From NCBI GenBank assembly GCA_023853785.1, contig JAJIRX010000279.1, forward strand, positions 26,105 to 90,104: a stretch of DNA of 64,000 bases, written 5' to 3'. This DNA is from Psilocybe azurescens. Taxonomy: Eukaryota; Basidiomycota; Agaricomycetes; Agaricales; Agrocybaceae. Shown here in pieces: positions 11,190 to 22,108 of this stretch. The notes under the pieces were generated by a model, which worked only from the letters and a program-made list of their open reading frames with translations, searched no databases and was not told the DNA's origin. The position numbers and the translations under genes are program-made. How positions within the stretch are numbered: the first letter of the stretch is position 1; the number at the start of each line of letters is the position of its first letter.

Positions 11190-12150
11190 GGGGTCAGTTA
11201 TCATCTTCGACAATCTTGCGAATGTCTATACTCACCGTCAATACCCAACAAGATGCCTCTTATGCCGCCCAGAACCCAATATCCTTCGTAAAAACTCAGC
11301 TTCCTTGAATTGTTGGCACTTATTCACCACGTGGGCAGCTATGGCTGTCATCACGGGTCGGGAGGAACGTGTAGAGATTTGTAGTTGCCGTTGAGCGTCG
11401 GTCTACTGGGAGGGTGCCAGTACTACAGGTGAACAAAGGTCAGTGCTCATCGTCAACAATCTTACGAATATCATAGTGTCAGCGTCTGCGTGTCATTCTG
11501 GCCAGTACCCTCCCTCAAGACCCGAGTTTCTCGTCATCGAGGGCTGGTCTGCAGAGAGAAAATAGGTAAGCTCTTATCTTCACGGTCTTGTGAATGTTTA
11601 TGCTCACCGAAACAGCGGCGCATGGTTAGAATTTCTATATCCACGCCGGGCTGGGCCCTTGTGGAATGTGTGCACATTCAGGGTTGGTGTCCAGAGTTGG
11701 TCTGCAGGCAGGATGGATAGCACCAGATCACCTCTCGTTATTCCACGATCTTGTGAATGTCAATACTTACGGAGTACTTGACCAGAGCATATACTCCCCA
11801 TTCTTCCCAGCACCCAGTACCCAGCACACTTTCTCAAAACCCGACTTCCCTTTCTTGTCCGAGACACATTGGGCGCTTGTGGACGGCGGGAGAATGCGTG
11901 CACACTCGTATCTGCCGTCGACGGTCGGCATCACAGGTCGGTTTTCATCTTTGACGATCTTGTGAATGTCAAAACTCGCGGGCAGCGTAACCAGAGGACA
12001 CCCTTCCTCAAATCCCACCTTCCTTCACTTGTCCAACTCGTACTGGTGCTTGTGATTCGTGTATACTGCGTAGCTGGTATCGAGGGTCAATCTGAAAGGA
12101 GAAAAAGGTCAGTTCCTATTTGTATCGGACGGGGTGTCCGTGTATGCTCA
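11190..12150 (-). repeat. Tandem exon-intron-like array, B set
   Basis: The counterpart of 4,770-5,480, with one or two more units. Donor-like anchors on the minus strand are at about 11,218-11,237, 11,465 (degenerate), 11,590-11,609, 11,753-11,772, 11,962-11,981 and 12,133-12,155. As in the A set, both the exon-like and the intron-like parts are related between units, with spacing of roughly 130-250 bp. The first four units align with the A set in order. No continuous protein could be assembled. Confidence 0.5.
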
Positions 12151-14040
12151 CCGACGTTTCAAAGAAACAGAGTTCCCCGGATGCTACCGCAATGCAATGC
12201 CATTTCCGTGTGCAAGTTGTGCTGGGCGTTTGTGGTCGGGCGGGTGTGACAGCACAGGTGCCCTCAAATGCGAGAGCGAAACCACGGCGTCAGCGTCGAG
12301 ATGGAGGCTGACAAATGAATATTTGAGGGTCCTGGTGGTGAACACAAGAGGCAGTGGACGAGGAGGAGATGAAAAATAAACGCATAGGTGAGCATGCGAG
12401 ACGATGACAAGGGCCTGGGATGCGCACTCACTGTCATTGACTCCTCCAAGGTGCGGCGCTACTATCTCGTCCTGTACGAATAGAACGCTGGAGGTCGAGG
12501 TCAAGATTAAAGTTTAGGGAAAGGTGAAGTGGGTGGAACATATGCGAGGCTGTAGGGACACGGTGAGCCTGACTGTTGCGGGGGACAGTAAAAATGAACG
12601 TATGTGCTTACCGTCTCGTGCAAGGTGCGACACTGCTCTCTCTACCTGTACTAAAGACCGCGAATCGAATGCCGGACATCGTGGCCACGGTCGTAGATAG
12701 GGGTAGTGAAAATGTGAATAAGGCGTTGAACTACCTGAAGAGACACGGTCAGTGCAATGGGACAACCAGAAGCAATTCAGTTGCCAACCGTCTTCCAGCT
12801 GTCGAGTAGAGCCTGACGCCGAGTGCAATGCACGTCACGGTCCGAGCGTTCGTCAAAGAAGGATGGGGGCTTGGGGATGTGTGGATGCTGTAGATCTACG
12901 GTGACTGTTGGAGTGTGGTATTGCGTTTTTTGTTTACTCGCTATCAAGCCCCGATGTTCCTCTCCAATCCCGGTTCACACCCATGCGGTCCAAAGCAATT
13001 GCAGGCTTTGTTTCAGTGTTATGTATTGCTCTTCACAGCAACACCTACCGCCGTTGAGTGCGGGATGCGTCGCTCGGTATTGGGATGCACATGCCTGGAC
13101 TGGCCGAATAGGTGAGTTTCGTGGATCTCTGCCCGTACTGATACTTACGAATGTATCCCAGTGTATCTTCATCTCAGTGTGCGTGCCGGACGCCCGGCGA
13201 GCTCGGAAACATTCATTACGATGTCGAGTGGGCTGCATAGTCAGAGGAGCAGAGAACGAAATGGGGAGGGATAGCGTGCTGGAGGCCGGGCACTGCAGGC
13301 ACCGTTAGATGGTGCGGGAACCATAGCGGTGAGTATGCGATTTGTTTGACAGGAGAACGTGAATGTGGGAACTTATCGAGCTCGTCACTAAAATAGCTTG
13401 CGGCTTCCGTGAGCGAGGTGCGGCAGTGACTCTGTGAAATCGTCGAGGCTATGGATAACGGTCAGAGCGAGGGTGAACGTGTCTTTGTCACCCGCTCAGC
13501 ATGCTTGTTGAAGCGATGCACAGTACACGTCGATGCCTTGGATAGTGAGCGGAGGAGAGAATGGATGGGAAGGCACAGTTGGTGCGCTAGTTGGGGTGGG
13601 GGTTGCAGGTTATCTTGGACGCTGTGAGATGGTGCCGGAATACTAAAAGTGAGCACGCAGCTTGTACGATGAAAGCAGCGTTGGCGCTTAGTCCGAGTCG
13701 TCGAGCTCGTCGGCAGTTGGTGGCATCCGAGAGCGAGGTCCAGCAATGGAGGGGAAGAAAAAACGTGTCAGGGAGAAAAGCTAGCGGGAACGAAGGTGAG
13801 CACACGATTCATAACGAACAAGTGCGGATGCTTACCGCGTGCGGCCTAGCTCATTGAGCTTGTTGTCAGCTCGTGGCGTCCGGGAGAAGGTTTAACAGCG
13901 AGGGCGAGCAAAAACGCGTCAGGTCGATGGAAAGCACGTCAAGGCGAGGTAGAACGCGTCAGGGAGTGGGAAAAAAAGTAGATGGACCCGGAGGTGCTAG
14001 GCAGACAGGGAATGGAAGGACGGAATGGAGAACTGAGGTA
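12150..14040. repeat. Decayed array of splice-site-bearing repeat units
   Basis: A GC-richer stretch in which motifs such as GGTGAGCA, GTGAGTATGCG, GCTTACCG and CTCACTGTC recur every 100-250 bp. The part at 13,550-13,900 (GTGCCGGAATACTAAAAGTGAGC, GCTAGCGGGAACGAAGGTGAGC, GCTCATTGAGC) reappears inverted at 63,570-63,990. Short frames exist, but none shows a domain or conserved composition. I see no gene that can be supported here. Confidence 0.45.
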
Positions 14041-14175
14041 AGTCCACTCTAGTCTCTCCTAGACAGACATCGATATTATGTGATGTGCATACGACCACGA
14101 TAATATGAAGTCTGTTGTTTACCACGCCCCAAAACCGCTCTAGAAAATCATTATGTAATCTTCGCACTTGCAAAT

Positions 14176-14403
14176 TTACTTTCTGAGCCCAGTGCGCGAT
14201 GGTAGGGCGCTTTTCATAGTCTTTGGCAGATATAATTTCTCATGTGGTCCTTGAGAATCTTCTATAAAAAATGGGAATCTCTCGAGGCGATGTGGGAGTG
14301 TTAAGCAAAGTAGGTTCGATAGCAAGCCTAAATCCGGATCACGTGAACAGCATTTGAGATCATCAAGAGAGCCAAGGCGCTTAAATGGAGATGAGTCACT
14401 CAT
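14176..14403 (-). CDS. Small hypothetical frame
   Basis: A 75-codon frame (starting MSDSSPFKRLG) with mixed composition and no hydrophobic segment. A TATA-like TTTATATA lies about 170 bp upstream on the same strand near 14,570. No homologue is recognised, and it may be one exon of a decayed gene. Low support. Confidence 0.2.
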   Translation of the reverse strand: MSDSSPFKRLGSLDDLKCCSRDPDLGLLSNLLCLTLPHRLERFPFFIEDSQGPHEKLYLPKTMKSALPSRTGLRK

Positions 14404-14639
14404 CGATGCCTTCATTGAACGATACATTTTCAATCAATCTCACAAAATACATAAAGTCCATGAGGGACTATATACGAGTCCTCCAAGTCCCCGTTACCCT
14501 GAAATACGGAAGGTTACCTAGAAAGCCAAGGCTCGTCATGCGGCATCTCCATTTCAACGCTATGTATATAAACGCGTCAGTCTACTTTGCATTCGCACTG
14601 ACGCTTATCACCTGGATAGTATGTTGATATGGTGAGATA

Positions 14640-14760
14640 AATATCGAGATCCCGGCGGAAACGGTGTTTGGAAACGAGATACACAGAGAAATGGGGTTGG
14701 AGGACATCATCGTCATTACCTTGTTTTCATTGATCTTTCCATGACTTTAACACTGGTTCG
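14640..14760 (+). pseudogene. Exon fragment related to 60,180-60,290
   Basis: The + strand reads AETVFGNE, then MGLED, then LFSLIFP. The minus strand at 60,180-60,290 reads AVETAFGNE, MGLEEN and LFSLTHP. The agreement at both DNA and protein level indicates two decayed copies of the same exon. The function of the family is not recognised. The rest of 14,760-15,200 shows nothing. Confidence 0.4.
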
Positions 14761-15489
14761 ACTAGGGTAAGTACGATTTGAGATCGCTCGGAGTCGTCTG
14801 GGACATAGTTTGTCCCCAGATGATCCGAGAATGGCGTTGAAGATAATGGATAATACTGGTTTGCGCCGTTGCTATACATGATAAGAATGTCACTCGCCAT
14901 TCAGAGATCCCGAAATCGATAACTATGGCCTATGAAAGCAATGCCAGACGTTGATACTTGCGATTGAAATTGGTACCCAATTGTAGGTAACCGACGAAAT
15001 TTCATCGACGTACACTTGGAAGTACAGGAGTACAGTTTATCTGTTGAGTATATTGATATTTAGATACTTAGAGCCGTCGAACAAAAATATAGCATTGAAT
15101 GTTGGTTGGAAAAGAAGGCCTGAGTAGATTTTTCATGCTTGAGTTCCAGTTACCACGTATACAGAGTATAACTCAAGTTGGCCCATCAGGTCTACCCGTT
15201 ATTTGTTGCAATTAAATGGGCTTGGCTTGGACGTGTTTCTCCCTCACGGAATTTATGTGCATATATGCACCATTTCTCTTTATAAGCATCCGACATTAGG
15301 TGAATCATGGGGTACAATACTTGCTCATTTCATCTGCGTAAATTTAACAACTATCGCAGCTAAAGCTGATTCTACCACTAATATATACAAAAGAGAAATA
15401 GCATAGTGTTCACAGGTGTGTGGCCGTCTTTCCAGGTACAAACAAATTCAGGACAAATCAGTTCCACGGCATTCAACAAAACAGCCAAA

Positions 15490-16863
15490 TCACCAGCATC
15501 GATTGTCGTTGACCAGCCATATTCCCCATTTACCATATTTGCCCTGAGCACAATTTTCAAGTCAACATCGTGCCGGTGTTCAACATGCAGTATTCTCTTA
15601 CCCAATCAACACATGACGTTGGTCCATCGTAGTTTACACCGTTGATATTGGCCGGCGTCGTGCTGCACATATCTTCCCAATTATCGCCATTGTGCAGATT
15701 TTCCAACGGTGCCTCATGACGCTATACAGTACAAGATTTCATCAGCACAAAGTGTAAGTGAAGCAAGGGCAGACGGCTTACACGAATACCAGGCTCTACA
15801 CATCCCTGAATGTGAAGGTCGACATAAGACATCATTACTAGCTGTTGAGCATTTCTCGCACCTTATCTTTGAAGTAACTCCACCAGGGAGTACATCCCCC
15901 CTCGTTGGAATCCACTTTCCAGTAACCGGTAACGTGTCCACAGATTCCCTATTCAACTTATGAGTATCCCAGTTCCCAGTCCTTGAAATGAATGACAGAC
16001 CTGATCCTCACAACTAGTCGGAGCCCATTCCCTTCCATGGATCTCAATTGGTTTGATGTGACACTCGTTGATTGCGTTGAAACCGACTGGAACATTCGTC
16101 AAAGTAGCGGTATATTCTCTCACTCCGTACCGCAAGCAATGGGATGGCTGCAGACCAGACCATACAATGGACTCCCTCTGGCGAATTTCTTCTTCTTCTC
16201 GACGTCTCTTCTCATCAGCCTTCTCTTTCGCCTCGCGATCCCATTCTCTCCGCTCCTGGTGCATCTTGACTCGCCGCTCCTCATGGTCGTGAACTTCTGT
16301 GTTCCATTCGTCCCGCTGGACTGCGCGCTGCTGCTCATGATCGTGAACTTCTGCGTTCCATTCGTCCCGCTGGACTGCGCGCTGCTGCTCATGATCGTGA
16401 ACTTCTGTGTTCCATTCGTCCCGCCGGACTGCGCGCTGCTGCTCATGATCGTGAACTTCTGCGTTCCATTCGTCCCGTCGGACTGCGCGCTGACGTTCTT
16501 CACGCGCGATAATGCGATCGTGTGTCTCTTGATTGATAAAATCGTTCAATATGTACCCAAATCCCACGAGTGCGAAAAGTGACAGTATGAGTATCAGTGC
16601 TCCACATTTTCGATGCAAAGGCTTTGCGTTCCCGTACGATTGCGGCAGAAGGCCGCTGCGCTCTGTATAGGATCCATATTCGGGTCTAACAGGAGAATTT
16701 GGGAGATGTTGCTGGTACGATGGCCCGTCAAAGTAGGGAGGAGGCTGAGCGCTAAAGGGTTCACAGCCGGTTAGGACTTAGTCCAAACAATCGTACACAG
16801 GGTGATATACTTGTTTGCACGCATATTTGAGCCATCCTGCCTGTTCGGCTGGTAACGAGGCAT
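15490..16863 (-). CDS. Single-pass membrane protein with Cys/Trp ectodomain, copy C (intact)
   Basis: Six exons join in frame: 16,811-16,863; 16,001-16,751; 15,862-15,948; 15,782-15,805; 15,602-15,721; 15,490-15,543, giving 362 codons. Introns are 52-60 nt with GT...AG ends. The protein has a Pro/Ser/Tyr-rich N-terminus, one membrane segment at about residues 78-98 (ALILILSLFALVGFGYIL), and a charged coiled coil with four 18-residue repeats. An ectodomain follows with CLRYGVREYTATLTNVPVGF, EIHG, GHVTGYWKVD, GCVEPGIR, NGDNWEDMCSTTPANING, a TSCVDW motif and a WGIWLVN end. This is the layout of an expanded Agaricomycete family of unknown function, and paired Cys residues suggest a secreted-side fold. 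Reading the genomic DNA straight through misses it, because introns contain open frames. It lies 320 bp downstream of a broken partner gene. Confidence 0.85.
16280..16500 (-). repeat. 54-bp coding minisatellite in copy C
   Basis: Four consecutive 54-bp units encode A-V-(R/Q)-R-D-E-W-N-(A/T)-E-V-H-D-H-E-(Q/E)-Q-R in the coiled coil next to the membrane segment. Copy D at the equivalent place (36,120-36,180) has a single unit. The difference is in frame and changes the stalk length by about 54 residues. Confidence 0.9.
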
Positions 16864-17182
16864 AACTATGGATGTTCTGGGGTTGTTGAAAGACGTGGTA
16901 GGAGACAAAGAATTCAACAACGATAGCCTGGACATAATGCGGCTCGAGTGCAGTACCGTAATAGATCACGTGTATCCTCGTTCTCAGGCACCCTAACTTC
17001 GTTATAAACTCACTTTTCATCAATTTGTGTACGAGAGTCATGTAGCTTGTAAGGCGCCAAAGAACGGCAAATATATGGATGATATACATATGATAATTTG
17101 TGATTTAAAGCACTATACAACAGTAAAACCAAAGTAAAACGGTTAAAAATGTGTGGTATATATGTAGATTAGATGTACAAAA

Positions 17183-17820
17183 TCAAACATGGGGAAGATA
17201 CACTGTCCAATTCAGATCGATGTATGCTCCAGCAGGCAGCGCTCAAAGCCCTACGAGAGGCAAAATAAGAAGGACACCACGAGCAGTTATGTACAACAAA
17301 GTGGATAGAAACAAAATTACAATGAGAGTGTTGTCCATAAACTCTACCAAGGTAGAGCTGTACTCTTGCCGTCACCGTCCCCGTCCCCGTAGCCACTGCT
17401 CATTGAGTCCGCCAGCACCGAGAGAAAAGATATGCTGAGAGGGAGACCGGATACCAAGACAGCCGATACCCTCCACGCCCACTGCTCAATTACTGTAGGA
17501 AACTCGAATGACCAAGCGATGCAGTGAAGCCCTCCGAATACTATAGCCACAAGAATTGCCAGCACGATGCTCATCGAATCGTCCTCGCCAACAAGACCAA
17601 GCTCTTCCCGTTTCGCCCTTAGATACACGCGAAATTTCTGGGGTAAAGATAGGCTGGGGACATGATCGGACGGCTAACTGGTGGATCTTGCACAGGCTCT
17701 GGTGACGCCGATTGAGACCGTTCGGATATGTCTTTGGCTTCGACGTCAACATCCAGAGCGACTGGTGTTTCAGACCGCAACAACGAAATCTGAGGGTGAT
17801 TTACGACATTGACATCGACA
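17183..17820 (-). pseudogene. Polytopic membrane protein gene, copy C (3' half only)
   Basis: The C-terminal third of the family remains: VALDVDVEAKD, a short linker, WSFEFPTVIEQWAWRVSAVLVSGLPLS and LNWTVYLPHV with its stop at 17,183. Everything upstream of 17,820 is gone, and a hAT element begins at 17,821 (TAGTGATGTGC). A second deletion of roughly 150 bp near 17,590 removes the YVFTIRPG...FYAPAV segment, and several frame changes are present. It cannot encode a working protein. Confidence 0.8.
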
Positions 17821-18218
17821 TAGTGATGTGCAGGCTCGGCTCGGCCTGAAAGCTGCGGCTTAGGCTTGGCCAAGCCTAAGCCTACGGCCTGAGCCCCGGC
17901 TTTCTGTAGAAAAAAAGGAATATATTGAAAAGTTCTAATCGATGACTGACATTATTTTACTGCCTCGTTATCCTCAATGTCCTCAACCAGCTGATCCCAC
18001 AAAAATTGATCAGCTTCAATAACAACTTCAACAAAGTCTCGCTCCTCAGCTGCTGAATCCTCAACCTCAAGTTCCTCCTCAATCTCCGATGCAACAACAA
18101 CTTCATGAAAAATAAGATCTCAGTGAATGAGACACTTTAGGCACTCAAGTGCCTCAACAATATCTCCCTTGACACTGCGGGCAAAACTGGCCACCTTTAC
18201 TTTCAAAGGCCTTAAAGG

Positions 18219-18711
18219 CAAGGGGTACCGGAATGTTGGAAAACACCCGGGGTAGATATTTTTGTAAGGCCTCCTGGACCCCCCTCCCTCCTTCTATATA
18301 GGGTATGTTTTCGTCTCAATTAGGTATGTTTTGATGACTATAAAAAACACAAACCAAGTTTTTCGCATATGAAGTTTATTTTATGTTGGATTTGGTCATG
18401 TATAGTCATAAATAAGTCAGCCAAAACAGTTTGAAGAAATTTCAGAAGCATTCAGATGGATTGCCACTTTTATTATGTGACATGGACCCACCACAGATGC
18501 CATCATCAGACAGAAAACAGAAAAATAAATCTATTAAGAGCTGAAATTGGCTTCTATGGCTCATTTATTTCTCTTAAACCTTGAGAGGGAGTTCCTTATC
18601 TCACAATGGCCCAGAATTTGAGGCTTAACGACTGAAAAATAAATTTTTTAAGGCCTCTGGCTCCCCCCCCCCTACCCTCGGGTCACGGGTCGTCATCCCG
18701 GTACCCCCTTG
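18219..18711. mobile_element. Small hAT-type element nested in the 3.1-kb element
   Basis: 493 bp with inverted ends CAAGGGGTACCGGAATG and, from the right, CAAGGGGGTACCGGGATG. An 8-bp duplication CTTAAAGG lies at 18,211-18,218 and 18,712-18,719. The ends resemble those of the elements at 6,460 and 44,044, but the interior differs. Insertion split the left inverted repeat of the host element. Confidence 0.85.
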
Positions 18712-19734
18712 CTTAAAGGCCTTGACTATGTCTTTGCTCCGTCTTTGCTGGCAACTTTGCTTGTGCCTGGATCTTTTCACATCTATTGCAAAGAGGCCAT
18801 GTGATAATATACTGATAAGATAAGATCATATAAGAGTCAAACAAAGACCAAAAATAATGACTACCGAGTTAACCTTGTGGTGGTATAGCTGTGATCCCAT
18901 TCCAACAATGTGGCCACATTAAGTACATTGCTACTGTACCTACATACATTGAGATATAGATCTGGTATTTTAAAATTTTAACCCTACATCTATTTTTCAG
19001 AACTTCACATACAGCATTATTAAATCAATTTAAGATCAATAGTCAATTTAAAAGACTATAACACCACTCAGCACATACTGCCAGCTAAACATGGGGCTGT
19101 TACAACTTACAATAATCATAGTCAGCCCATCATGAATGAAATAGGATTAAAGGGCATACAAATTTAAAACATACTTAAATTTTATATCAACATAGTACCT
19201 ATCAAATATCTACTGCCATTTTTATGTAGACTTGAGTTTTACCACAGGCAGACCACAAAGTCAATTTTCAGAAGTTCTTTGTTACCTGTTTGTGACAAAT
19301 GTAACAAAATAATCCAGGCACAGCAAAGGTGTCAGTTAAGACAGTGAGATGTTTAGTGCAGGGTGCCTTTGTAATTGCCCAATACACAACACCCAATCAA
19401 ATATTTATATTGATCAGTTTGATCTGGGAGGGTAAGCTCGTAAGGCTTATTACAATAACTATTTTAGCAGAGTACAGACTTAGACGATCGCTCTGGGGTG
19501 ATCACTAGTAGCTAGAGAACACTTTTACAGGCTAGTACACACAAGGCACTTGAATAGTAAGGGTGATCTCTCTATATGAGGGCGATCACCAATATCAGGG
19601 GATCGCTTTTGGGGGTGAGTGTACACAGGACACTTAACAGTTCTCTTTATAAAACCCAAACTCAAACTTTATCAAACACTATAAGCGATCACCCATATTA
19701 ACATGTAGTAGATCCTTAGTTCCTATAAGCAACT

Positions 19735-19998
19735 GGGCACACTAGTCCACAGTCCTTAGTTTACTATAGGCAATGTCCTGAAAACAGTCAGATTTCTCTG
19801 ACAGTCGTCCCTAGTTACTATGAGCAATCACTAGTCTTTATAGGGTTCCCACCATACTTAATAATCCCCAGGGCAGTCTTACTATAGGCAATGTCCTGAA
19901 CAGTCAGAGTTCTCTGACAGTCGTCCCTAGTTACTTTGAGCAATCGCTAGCCATATAGGGTTCCAATCCATACTTAACAATCCCCAGGGCAGTCCACA
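19735..19998 (+). repeat. Tandem duplication of about 117 bp
   Basis: Two adjacent copies each run from CAATGTCCTGAA, CAGTCAGA and TCTCTGACAGTCGTCCC through GAGCAATC-CTAG to AATCCCCAGGGCAGTC. They differ at a dozen or so positions. They lie within the GATC-rich part of the 18,181-21,310 element. Confidence 0.85.
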
Positions 19999-21849
19999 GA
20001 TGACTTATAAAAGCATGCTTATCAAGTCTAATAGACCTGACGTTGAATATCACAATGGCGATCGCTCACAAAACCAGGTAGCGCCTAATTGCTTAAGGTG
20101 AACTGCAGTGTTCAATCTCTTATCACACAAATCACTAGTCCTCAAAGTGTTAACACTAGAATTCTTATTCAGAGTAAATTCTGATATCAAATCTGGGGTG
20201 TAAATTACTTGGTTCCTATTCTAAGATACAGGGCTGTTTTTATAGACTAAATAGATACTTTGGCTTGTGATAATTGAAAGAGACTAAGAGAAAAGGAAGG
20301 AAATGGTCGTGCTGCCTAGCCTTTGCTGCACCAATTATAATAGTGGAAAGTACTAGTTTGCCTGGGCTACGGCTTTTATTTGAAGATAACATTGTTGTCC
20401 ATGGCAGTGCCTCCTTGGGTAGCAATCACCCAACTTATTTTATCAGATGGCTTGCAGCTAAGGCATGTCGGGACTAGATCACTTAGGGGTATATTTCCTA
20501 GGAAACCCTACCAAGGTTCCCAAGCACAGTTGCTATTGGTTTAGGACCTCCTGGAACAGCAGGTGCCCTTTATCATGAGGAAAGTTACCTCTAGTATCGT
20601 GTGGCGATCACTGGCTGGGCGATCACTCACTCACGTTGGCTGCATTGCAAATTACAAGTTTTTATAGTCGGATCTAGTAGACCACCATATGCTGAGTTGT
20701 ACACAAGATTTCAATTGCCAATACATTCGGTCTGTAGGGCAATCACCCATGTGGCGCAGTGATGCCTGATCCCCAAGCGGTTGATCGCCTAATTTAGTGA
20801 ACAGCCTTGTGAGGCCTGGACACAGTGATTGCTTTGCTAATTAATAAGGTTTTCATCACTTGGCAATCGCTTGGTAAGACACTGGTGGGTGTTACCCCTT
20901 GTAAGAGCCAAGGTCATTTCTTAAGAGTTTCTTCTTTGCATGGGACTAATAGTATGATCAATGGAGCGGGCGATCGCTTCGGATGCTCGGTTAGGGTTGC
21001 TTTGATAGCTGTGTAGGAAACTAAAGGAAACTAAAGGTAGTCTTGATTTGTAGCACTGATTAATAGGCCACACTACACCTTAGTTAGTTTGTAAGGTCTA
21101 TTACTCTTGTTGGCCCACTAGGAAGTAAAGCCTCAAAGCCTGGCAGTCTGGTGTATCTCCTACCCTTCACTAGTATAATGTACTAGTTTATTACAGATAA
21201 CAATCGCAAAAATAAGGGCCTCTGTATCTCACTATGAATTGTAAGCTCAGAATGGTTTACACCTTTCAATGGAGTCAAGGCCTTTAAAATCAAAGGGGTC
21301 AAGTTTTGCCTGCGGTGAGGGGATTACAACGTTTACTGATAGTAATACTTGCAGTTGAGAATGCACACTCACTCAAAACTGAGGAGGCCATAATTGAGAG
21401 ATAATCCAGTGGATGGGATCCCCATGTAGGATAGCAGTGTGCATTAAGCTACAAATAATGTCAGTAAAAGACAACAATAAAAGAGAAAAGTTACATATAC
21501 CCCACCAGTGGACTATCCCCATGCCCTCTGGGACTGACTCATGTGTTTGAATATACAGATTCCACTCCATCAGCCATGGCTTTATGGAATCAGAACTTTC
21601 CTCCTCCTCTTCCTCAGATGAAGTGTCATCCAAATTACAGCAAGTTGAGGCCTTCAGTGGTGCCTTCTTTGCTTTGGAAGTGAAGCTGGAGCCAGACTGT
21701 GTGTGAATCTTCTCATAATGTTCGACAAACTACAACACTGTCAGTGAAAATGTTCATTAAAATCTGTGCAATGATCTCATACCTTCTCCTGAACAGTCTC
21801 CTTGATATTGTCGAATATGGCAGTATTTCTCACTCCCCCACATATTCCC

Positions 21850-21975
21850 TAGGACTGGAGGGATTGAGAAAGGGAGTGAAGGAATAGAGGGAATAGAGGG
21901 AATAGAGGGGATTGAAGAGGGAATGAAGGAATTGGAGAGGGAATGGAGGGAATGATGGGGAATGATGGGGAATAG
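21850..21975 (+). repeat. GGAATAGAG-type minisatellite
   Basis: Short direct repeats of GGAATAGAG/GGAATGAAG/GGAATGATGG, about 10 bp each, run for roughly 125 bp at the edge of the hAT remnant. Confidence 0.8.
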
Positions 21976-22108
21976 AGTTATTTATAACCAATACAGTAAT
22001 AAAGTGGAATTCCCACAGCTTGAAGCTGAGTAAAAACAATTTCCCACACTTTTAGGCTGAATATAAAAATAGATTTACACAGTTACCACTACTATCATAC
22101 ATCTACTA

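Larger units (their letters stand above)
18181..21310. mobile_element. 3.13-kb TIR element with 5-bp target duplication
   Basis: The ends are inverted repeats of about 40 bp (left GCAAAACTGGCCACCTTTAC..., right, inward, GGCAAAACTTGACCCCTTTG...; both continue to AAAGGCCTT). A 5-bp duplication TGCGG lies at 18,176-18,180 and 21,311-21,315. Removing the segment rejoins the hAT transposase reading with a 1-nt offset. The interior has no recognisable transposase. Near 19,480-20,990 it carries many GCGATCAC/GCGATCGC-type motifs and a tandem duplication. The family is not one I recognise. Confidence 0.75.
17821..21900 (-). pseudogene. hAT transposase remnant, split by another element
   Basis: The left edge starts with TAGTGATGTGC, a common hAT end. 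On the minus strand, 17,945-18,175 reads KGDIVEALECLKCLIH, one stop, then an acidic tail ending DQFLWDQLVEDIEDNEAVK and a stop: the hAT C-terminal dimerisation region. The preceding part is at 21,311-21,790: an acidic stretch, SIKPWLMEWNLYIQTHES, GMGIVHWWG, an intron of about 60-70 nt, then LNAHCYPTW and SIMASSVLSECAFSTASITISKR, the usual hAT core around the last catalytic Glu. The 18,181-21,310 insertion separates the two. Stops and shifts show it is dead. The zinc-finger N-terminus was not found. Confidence 0.8.

Noticed and set aside
15378..15605. Conserved 75-97-residue frame starting MGKRILHVEHRH, seen in several module copies
   Set aside because: It is the wrong frame across intron 5 and the last exon of the ectodomain gene; the spliced frame explains the conservation.
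19735..19998. CRISPR-like array
   Set aside because: Only two long tandem copies without short regular spacers; it is a simple tandem duplication.
19480..20990. Cyanobacterial HIP1-like GCGATCGC repeats as a sign of bacterial origin
   Set aside because: Most words deviate from the palindrome, the surrounding DNA is AT-rich fungal transposon sequence, and there is no bacterial gene.
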